DNA from: Betaproteobacteria bacterium HGW-Betaproteobacteria-18
Lineage (GTDB): Bacteria; Pseudomonadota; Gammaproteobacteria; Burkholderiales; Burkholderiaceae_C
Direction: 5' to 3'
DNA: 34,549 bases
Assembly (NCBI GenBank): GCA_002842265.1
Contig: PHCO01000009.1
Span: 1-34,549, forward strand
This document shows, in pieces, positions 28,097-34,549 of the stretch. Numbering within the stretch: the first letter of the stretch is position 1; the number at the start of each line of letters is the position of its first letter. The notes under the pieces are model-generated. The model worked only from the letters and a program-made list of their open reading frames with translations. It was not told the origin of the DNA and did not search any database. Both the position numbers and the translations under genes were made by a program.

Positions 28097-31000
28097 TCAA
28101 TGCACGTTGCGGGGCAGATCGGAAAATAAATCCACGACGGGTTGCAGCTGGTTGGCCTTGCTGATCAGAGATACAAAGTGGGCCAGCTCCTCGTTCTGAA
28201 TAAAGCTGGCCGACGACTCGGCGGTGAGCAGTTTGTCGGGGTGCTGCGAGCGTGCCACGGCAAACCCCTGCACGTAATCGACACCAATCTCGGTCAGCGT
28301 TTGCACGGTGGCATTGTCCTCGGCCCACTCGGCAATCACCTTCATGCCCAGGTTATTGGCGAGGTTGATGATGGCCTCGACAATGGCAATGTTGGCCGGG
28401 TGCTGGTTCATGTTGACGATGAAACTGCCATCGATTTTCAGCAGATCTGCCTTGAATTCCTTCAAATAGGAAAACGAGGTGTAACCCGCGCCAAAGTCGT
28501 CCAGCGCCACCTTGGCACCGTAACCCCGCACCCGGTCAACAAAACGGCGGGTATTGTCCAGGTCGTGCAAGGCCACACTTTCGGTGATTTCAAGACACAA
28601 AAGGCCTACCAGATGCCTGTTTTGTTCCAGCATGGCGTAAATTTCACCCAGGAATTCTTCGTCGTTAAGGGATGCACCGCTCAGGTTGATGCAGACAAAT
28701 TTGGTGTGCTTCATTTGCGCGTAATGGGTGTTGAGCCAGGCCAGGGTGGTGGTCAGGACCCAGCGGTCAATCATGCCCATGCGACCACTCGCTTCGCCTG
28801 CCGCAATCAGGTGGTCGGTACGAACCAATTGGCCTTGCGGGTCGCGCATGCGCAGCAGCACCTCGAAGTTGAGCGATGCATGCGGCGCCGTGAGCGACAT
28901 GATGGGCTGCATTTCGAGGTACAAACTCTCGGTGGCAGAAGGGGTGGCGAGCAGGGCAATCAATTTCAGTTCGGCCTCATGCTGCGCAAACGCATCAGCA
29001 TTCTTTTCGTACACCACCAGGCCACCGGTATTACTGGACTTGGCCTGACGACAGGCGCGGTCGGCTGTTGACATGACGTCATTGAACTGCATGCCGGGGC
29101 TGACCTCGATCAGTCCGATCGAGCAACGCACCGTGAAGGCGTTGTCGCCAACGCGGTAGGGGCGGTTGCCAAGAACGTCAAGGAGGCCACGGCACACCAC
29201 CGAGGCCAGGGCGATTGGCGTTGCCGGAAACACGATGATGAACTCATCGCCCCCCACACGGCCAAAATGAAATTCGCGTGACAGCATGTCCGACACCCGC
29301 CCGCACACCTGTTGCAGCACTTCATTGCCGGCGCCATGGCCAAACAGGTCGTTGATGAGCTTGAAGCGGTCCAGGTCAAGGTAGGCCACCGCCAGTGCCT
29401 TGTCTTCGGACAGCTTCCCGATGGCATGGCTGAGCGCTTTTTCGATACCGCGCCGGTTCAATATCTTGGTCAGTGAATCATGGCTGGCCAGAAATTCCAT
29501 ATCTGCGGTGGCCCTGGATTTCTCGGTGATGTCCTGCAGTGAGCCCTCGATCTTGTCGCGCGCCAGTGCTGCCTTGACGAGAAAACGTTTGGAGCCAGCA
29601 GAACCAGGGTGCGCCCGGCCATTGATTTCCATCTCGTTCTGGGTTTTGTTGAAAACTATTTGATGCAACAAGGTCCAGGCACCGTCATTGAAATACTGCT
29701 GCCAGCTACTGCCCTCATTGTTCAGCACATTGGGGCCCAGCATGTCGAGCAGGGCAGGATTGGCGCTCAAAAACCGGCCGCGCTGGTCAAGGGTAAACAA
29801 GCCGATCGGCATGGCCTCGAACGTATGTGCCAGCTCGGCCTGCACTTGCAGACGCTGTTCATGCTCCTGTCGCATATGTTCAGCAATTGCCAGCGCTGTG
29901 AGCAGACTTGACGACAGCGCGGCGGTGACACTGTTGACCGATCCAATCAGTCCCTTCAGACCTAACGCCGCAGCCAGCACCTCGTAGAGACTGGCGACCA
30001 GGGTGATGCTGATGGCAGTGCCGTACAAAATGGCAACTCGCGATTTTGTTTTCCGCAGAATGCGAACCAGCAAAAAAATCAGCATGGCAATGCCGAAGCC
30101 GGCGACAACCCAAATCAACGGTAAATAGGCAGCATATGGCAAGGAAACGGACAAAACCAGCAAGGGAAAACAGGTCCATTGCGCTATGCGCACGATGAAT
30201 TTGTAGCCGACAAGTGATAAATCTTCCCTGAAAAGCGAGGTGAACAGGGTCAGGGTCAGTATGTAATACAGGGTCAAAGTCACAGACCTTGCCTGTATCA
30301 GCCATTCTTGCGGCACGGTGTTGCCTAACCATTGGGTGTCCCAGCCGGCAGAAAGCGAGGCCATCCGCAAATTCATCACCAGCCAGGCTGCGAACAAGAC
30401 GTACAGACCATTGCGGTTGATCAAGGCTGTGATCAGGATAAAACCCGCCAAAATCAGAATACCGCCATCCAGAAGGCCGGACTTGCGGTGGAACTCCTGG
30501 CTGGAAAATTGCAAATCGGCGGCCTGCCATTGGAGGACGGAAAGACGGGCCGGGCCAATGGCGCTGCTGCGGCACAGCACATGCCCGTTGGCCAACGCTG
30601 GGCTGAGTTCAAGCGCAAAACCCGCCTTGATTGTGGAGATGCTACCGGCCGTGCCCTGGTGGCTGCCGCTGCCAAGCTGATTGAGCGTGCTGGCATCCCA
30701 GCACGCGATGTCCGTGGCATGGCGGGAGGGAAATTCGACCATCAGCGGTGTCTGTTCAGCGTCTTTGGGAACCACGAAAGTAAACCAGACCGGAGACTCC
30801 GAAAGTCGGGTGTCGTGGAAGGGTTGCAGGGGGTGCCCACGCAACTGGGCCAGCGCTTGTGCCGGCTCCAGGGTGTCAGCGGCCTCCTGGGTAACCTGGA
30901 TTTGCAGTTGTTGCGGTTCAGTGACGGGGTATTGTGACTTCCAGGCAAAAAGGGCCAACAAAGACAGCAGTCCGATCGCCATTGGCAGCGCATAGGTCGA

Positions 31001-31117
31001 AAAGACATACAACAACAAATCCAGGAACTGGTTGAGTTGATCAATCCGCTTGCGGAAAAACCTGGATGGTTTTGGCATTTTGTTCATTGCTTTGTGTCTG
31101 AATTCCAACCCTGACAT
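28097..31117 (-). CDS. Membrane-anchored PAS/GGDEF/EAL protein (c-di-GMP turnover) with 7TMR-DISM-like N-terminus
   Basis: RVGGDEFIIVFPA (GGDEF); LNFEVLLRMRDPQG, FVCINLSGASL, CLEITESVAL, ALDDFGAGYTSFSYLKEFKADLLKIDGSFI (EAL domain). N-terminal TM segment, periplasmic beta-rich region, then several TM helices. Start ambiguous (31117, or later MNKM). Confidence 0.9.
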   Translation of the reverse strand: MSGLEFRHKAMNKMPKPSRFFRKRIDQLNQFLDLLLYVFSTYALPMAIGLLSLLALFAWKSQYPVTEPQQLQIQVTQEAADTLEPAQALAQLRGHPLQPFHDTRLSESPVWFTFVVPKDAEQTPLMVEFPSRHATDIACWDASTLNQLGSGSHQGTAGSISTIKAGFALELSPALANGHVLCRSSAIGPARLSVLQWQAADLQFSSQEFHRKSGLLDGGILILAGFILITALINRNGLYVLFAAWLVMNLRMASLSAGWDTQWLGNTVPQEWLIQARSVTLTLYYILTLTLFTSLFREDLSLVGYKFIVRIAQWTCFPLLVLSVSLPYAAYLPLIWVVAGFGIAMLIFLLVRILRKTKSRVAILYGTAISITLVASLYEVLAAALGLKGLIGSVNSVTAALSSSLLTALAIAEHMRQEHEQRLQVQAELAHTFEAMPIGLFTLDQRGRFLSANPALLDMLGPNVLNNEGSSWQQYFNDGAWTLLHQIVFNKTQNEMEINGRAHPGSAGSKRFLVKAALARDKIEGSLQDITEKSRATADMEFLASHDSLTKILNRRGIEKALSHAIGKLSEDKALAVAYLDLDRFKLINDLFGHGAGNEVLQQVCGRVSDMLSREFHFGRVGGDEFIIVFPATPIALASVVCRGLLDVLGNRPYRVGDNAFTVRCSIGLIEVSPGMQFNDVMSTADRACRQAKSSNTGGLVVYEKNADAFAQHEAELKLIALLATPSATESLYLEMQPIMSLTAPHASLNFEVLLRMRDPQGQLVRTDHLIAAGEASGRMGMIDRWVLTTTLAWLNTHYAQMKHTKFVCINLSGASLNDEEFLGEIYAMLEQNRHLVGLLCLEITESVALHDLDNTRRFVDRVRGYGAKVALDDFGAGYTSFSYLKEFKADLLKIDGSFIVNMNQHPANIAIVEAIINLANNLGMKVIAEWAEDNATVQTLTEIGVDYVQGFAVARSQHPDKLLTAESSASFIQNEELAHFVSLISKANQLQPVVDLFSDLPRNVH

Positions 31118-31209
31118 GATAAGGCCGACCGTGCTGTTTCTGCTTGTCATCAGGAAGCATGGGGTGGGCCGGGTGTTGCTGTGGTGAGCGAGTCCCCGGC
31201 CCCAACGGC

Positions 31210-31992
31210 TCACATGGGAAGCGTTGCACTATGCACAGGGAACGCAGACAGAGCCATCGCAGGGACGTGGTGCCAACGTTGGTCATTAATGTTGATGTCT
31301 GGATGATAGGTGTTGCACATGAAGTTGAGCAATGGGTGCTTGACTTGTGTCCAGCGATCTTGTGCGGTGTCAACATTGAATGACATCACCCGGTGCGGCA
31401 GGTTGCCGACGTGGTGAATGGGGATGTAGCCTGCGTCTGGAAAGACATCGTTGAACATCAGACGGTCATAGGTTCGGTCAACGGGCGCGCGCGCGGTAAC
31501 GACCATCCATTCAACACCGGTTTGCAGACAATATTGGAAATAGGCCTTGAACAGCACGGTGGTCACAAGGCGACCGCCTTTTTCGTTGGTGACACCCAGG
31601 CGGGTGGCCTCTGCCAATGGCCGTGCCTTGAGCCATTCGGGTAACGCGATCGACTGTTCCAGGCAAAGCGGTTTGTACTCGTTGGTTTGAATGCGCATGG
31701 TACCCAGTGGTGAGCCATCAAGCTTTGATTCCGCCAGCAACACCACCACGCCGTTTTCGGCATCATCGGTTTCGGCTGTTTTGAGTGTTTCTGCGAAGTC
31801 CGGCAGATGGCGGGCATAGGCCGCGTGGCGGATCTGTACGGCTTTGTTCAAATCGGCTTCGTTGCGTACCAGTCGGACCGTGAACGGGAGCAGCTCCTCG
31901 GGCAGGGTCGGCGCAGTTGGTGCGTCCAAACGTGATGGCAGCGTGTTGAAGTTGAAAGTCTTGGCGTCAGTGGCCGTAGCATGGTGAAACAT
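31210..31992 (-). CDS. FeeM-like N-acyl amino acid synthase / GNAT-fold acyltransferase
   Basis: FTVRLVRNEADLNKAVQIRHAAYARHLPDF, VVVLLAESKLDGSPLGTMRIQTNEYKPLCLEQSIALPEWL, AEATRLGVTNEKGGRLVTTVLFKAYFQYCLQTGVEWMVVTARAPVDRTYDRLMFNDVFPDAGYIPIHHVGNLPHRVM. Confidence 0.75.
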   Translation of the reverse strand: MFHHATATDAKTFNFNTLPSRLDAPTAPTLPEELLPFTVRLVRNEADLNKAVQIRHAAYARHLPDFAETLKTAETDDAENGVVVLLAESKLDGSPLGTMRIQTNEYKPLCLEQSIALPEWLKARPLAEATRLGVTNEKGGRLVTTVLFKAYFQYCLQTGVEWMVVTARAPVDRTYDRLMFNDVFPDAGYIPIHHVGNLPHRVMSFNVDTAQDRWTQVKHPLLNFMCNTYHPDININDQRWHHVPAMALSAFPVHSATLPM

Positions 31993-32071
31993 GGTGATAT
32001 TCCTTGCAAAAGTTGAGTTGAACAAGCCGCATGGACCGAAATGACCCATTCGACGCGTTTGAGTTTACTTT

Positions 32072-32103
32072 TGCCAAAGGAATTGGCATACCCCCATACC
32101 CCC
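32072..32103. promoter_or_regulatory. Possible operator: 6-bp palindrome plus tandem 8-bp repeat upstream of the FeeM-like gene
   Basis: TGCCAA (32072-32077)/TTGGCA (32083-32088), then ATACCCCC at 32088-32095 and again at 32096-32103. Confidence 0.4.
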
Positions 32104-32115
32104 TATTCAGGCAAG

Positions 32116-32520
32116 TTACTGAACAGCTTCTTGCACTATTACTGAAAGGCTGAAGAGTCTTTTATGCATGCAAAGCACGGCCTGATCCTTGCTCAGCAGC
32201 AGGGCCTGGTGCGAGACGGCCAGATCGATGAACATCTGGTCGTCCGGGTCGCGGCAGGTGGCGCAGGCCTTGGGCGCGGTATCGACCAAGGTGGCCTGGC
32301 CATCAAACTGGGCCAGGACATGGGCGGCGCTGACCTGGTAAAACAGCATGCGTGGCACGATTTTTGGGTAGCCCAGCACCCGCTCCAGTTCATCACGCAT
32401 GGCCTTGGTGGCGACCCATTTCAGCTGATGCGCGGCCAGAGCCAGTTTGAGCGGGCGCGAGGCGGGGTCGTCAAACACAAAGGCATCCAGCACGATGTTG
32501 GTGTCGAGAACGACCCTCAC
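32116..32520 (-). CDS. PIN-domain protein (putative toxin-type RNase)
   Basis: 134 aa, GTG start; [65 protein letters not shown] (conserved acidic residues). Confidence 0.88.
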   Translation of the reverse strand: MRVVLDTNIVLDAFVFDDPASRPLKLALAAHQLKWVATKAMRDELERVLGYPKIVPRMLFYQVSAAHVLAQFDGQATLVDTAPKACATCRDPDDQMFIDLAVSHQALLLSKDQAVLCMHKRLFSLSVIVQEAVQ

Positions 32521-33806
32521 GCCATTTTTCCTGCCACCATGTCAAAGCGGAACAGGCGGCATTCGATGGGGCCGTTCCACATCGGCACGCGGCGGCTTTC
32601 CTTGAGGCGCATTTTGCTGGGCAGCTTGAGGTCGGGTGTCAGTACCCAGGCGGTCCAGCCCGAATAGTTTTTCTTCCAGTGGCTGGCCAGTTGGTTAAAA
32701 AACTCACCTGCACCCTCGGTCTGCGGCAGTTCGCGGGCGCCAAAGCGCGGCTGGTTGGGATCGTCTTCAAAACCGCCCGCATCACCCGCATTGCGTGGGG
32801 CGCCTTTGGCCACACCGCCCACGTCAATGCGTTCGCCATAGGGCGGGTTGAGCACCATCACGCCGCCACCCGTGGTACGCACGTCAATGGGCGGCATGCG
32901 CTGCAGGGCGTCGCCACCGCGAAACTCGATCACGTCGGCTACGCCGGCGCGCTCGGCGTTGCGCTGGGCAAAATCGACCATGCGGTGCGCCACGTCGCTG
33001 CCGAAAATAATGGGTTTCTGACCGGGCGCTCTGACCGCTTCAGCCTCTACGGCTTCTTTTTTGATCGCATCCCAGACGTGTTTTTGGAAAGGCACGTATT
33101 TTTCAAAAGCAAAACGGCGACGGCTGCCGGCCGCAATGTTGCAGGCCATTTGCGCCGCTTCGATGACGATGGTGCCACTGCCACAGCAGGGGTCGTACAG
33201 CGGTTTCAAATCCTCTTCACCCTCGAACCAGCCGGTGGCGGCCAACATGGCAGCCGCCAGCGTTTCTTTCAGCGGGGCGTCGCCCTTGTCTTCGCGCCAG
33301 CCGCGCTTGAACAGGGGTTCGCCCGAAGTGTCGATGTAGAGCGAGCAACTGTCGGTGGTCAGGTGGGTGTAGATGCGCACATCGGGCCACTGGGTGTTGA
33401 CATCCGGGCGCACGCCATTGGCGGTAACGCGAAAGCGGTCACAGACCGCGTCCTTGATTTTGAGGGCGGCAAAATTCAGCGAAGTGAGCGGGCAGTGCTG
33501 CGCGGTGATTTCGACCTTGATGCTCTCACGCGGGGTAAACCAGCGCTCCCAGGCCACCTCGGAGGCGGCGCGGTACAAGTCCTGTTCGCTGCGGTACTCG
33601 GTGTAGCTCAACAGCACCAGCACGCGCTGGGCCAGACGGCTGTAGAGGTTGAGCAGCATGGCATCAGCAAAAGAGGTGCGCACCGCCACGCCGCCGCGCT
33701 GCTTGGTCACACAACCCGGCGGCAAGCCGGTGATGCGCAGCACCTCGGGTGCCAGGTAATCCTCAACGCCAGCGGCGCAGGGGAGAAAGAGTTGGAGCTG
33801 GTTCAC
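32517..33806 (-). CDS. THUMP-domain class I SAM-dependent RNA methyltransferase (RlmL N-terminal-like)
   Basis: GTG start at 33806 ([28 protein letters not shown]); [71 protein letters not shown]. Confidence 0.92.
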   Translation of the reverse strand: MNQLQLFLPCAAGVEDYLAPEVLRITGLPPGCVTKQRGGVAVRTSFADAMLLNLYSRLAQRVLVLLSYTEYRSEQDLYRAASEVAWERWFTPRESIKVEITAQHCPLTSLNFAALKIKDAVCDRFRVTANGVRPDVNTQWPDVRIYTHLTTDSCSLYIDTSGEPLFKRGWREDKGDAPLKETLAAAMLAATGWFEGEEDLKPLYDPCCGSGTIVIEAAQMACNIAAGSRRRFAFEKYVPFQKHVWDAIKKEAVEAEAVRAPGQKPIIFGSDVAHRMVDFAQRNAERAGVADVIEFRGGDALQRMPPIDVRTTGGGVMVLNPPYGERIDVGGVAKGAPRNAGDAGGFEDDPNQPRFGARELPQTEGAGEFFNQLASHWKKNYSGWTAWVLTPDLKLPSKMRLKESRRVPMWNGPIECRLFRFDMVAGKMA

Positions 33807-34549
33807 AATGATTTCCTTAAAGACGCTGGGGCAATGCGCAGGCCTTCGCGGTATTTGGCCACCGTGCGGCGGGCGCATTCAATGCCCTGTTCCTTGAGCA
33901 TCTCCGACAGCTGGTTGTCGCTCAGCGGTTTTTTCGGGCTTTCGGCCGCCACAAATTGCTTGATCAGGGCGCGCACCGCGGTGCTCGACGCATTGCCGCC
34001 CGACTCGGTGCCCAGGCCGGAGCCAAAAAAGTATTTGAGCTCGAAGGTGCCAAACGGTGTCGCCATGTACTTGGCGGTGGTCACGCGGCTGATGGTGGAC
34101 TCGTGCAGGCCCAGCTCGTCGGCAATTTCGCGCAGCACCAGCGGGCGCATGGCCAGCTCGCCGTGCACAAAAAAGCTTTTTTGGCGTTCTACGATGGCTG
34201 AACTGACGCGCAGAATGGTGTCGAAGCGCTGCTGGATGTTCTTGATGAACCAGCGCGCTTCCTGCAGGCGTTGCTGCAGGGCCGCAAAGTTGGCGGCATC
34301 GCTGCCGCCGGCCTTGTGGCCTTTAAGCGCGTTGGCGTAGATGTCGTGCACGCGCAAACGCGGCATCACATCGGGGTTCAGGCGCACCAGGAATTTGGTT
34401 TGCGTCCCCTGGCTGACAGGGACGACCAGCACATCGGGCACCACGATGTTGCGCTCGACATTGACAAATCGGCGGCCTGGTTTGGGCTCCAGGCGAGCAA
34501 TCAGGGCAATGGCCGCACGCACCTGGGCGTCGCTGGCCTCGCACAAAGG
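33803..34549 (-). CDS. rpoN: RNA polymerase sigma-54 factor, partial (N-terminus beyond right edge)
   Basis: [40 protein letters not shown] and RpoN box [11 protein letters not shown]-terminus [12 protein letters not shown]. Confidence 0.97.
   Translation of the reverse strand, partial: PLCEASDAQVRAAIALIARLEPKPGRRFVNVERNIVVPDVLVVPVSQGTQTKFLVRLNPDVMPRLRVHDIYANALKGHKAGGSDAANFAALQQRLQEARWFIKNIQQRFDTILRVSSAIVERQKSFFVHGELAMRPLVLREIADELGLHESTISRVTTAKYMATPFGTFELKYFFGSGLGTESGGNASSTAVRALIKQFVAAESPKKPLSDNQLSEMLKEQGIECARRTVAKYREGLRIAPASLRKSL

Noticed and set aside
32679-34340. 553-aa plus-strand ORF
   Set aside because: Antisense to the RNA methyltransferase and rpoN; no domain recognised.
1-34549. 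CRISPR array, prophage, integron integrase or intact transposase
   Set aside because: No regularly spaced direct repeats and no integrase, phage structural or transposase domains among the listed ORFs.

Overview
The window looks like a Comamonadaceae/Rhodoferax-like betaproteobacterial chromosome segment (inferred from gene content and protein similarity in memory only). Most of it is conserved housekeeping sequence. Minus strand: partial Rep/UvrD helicase, RNB exoribonuclease, gshB, kup, gshA, proA, CBS protein, hemW, rdgB, rph, a PP2C phosphatase/Ser-Thr kinase pair, glmS, glmU, a membrane GGDEF-EAL protein with a FeeM-like N-acyltransferase, a PIN protein, a THUMP RNA methyltransferase and partial rpoN. 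Plus strand: a TAXI-TRAP transporter with a DUF1850 protein, yicC-gmk-rpoZ-spoT, and eamA-lrp. No tRNA, rRNA, CRISPR array or intact transposase was seen. The most notable signal is in the hemW-rdgB intergenic region: two 76-nt hairpin elements in opposite orientation that share a 25-nt loop core (24/25 identical) at the same offset, with stems that differ mostly by compensatory base-pair changes. This looks like a structured RNA or structured ssDNA element. Other notable signals are a repeat inserted in frame in the helicase gene, distinct palindromic repeats at successive junctions of the TRAP region (one carrying the stop codons of two convergent genes), a decayed antiporter ending on the spoT stop codon, and a FeeM-like synthase next to a c-di-GMP protein.
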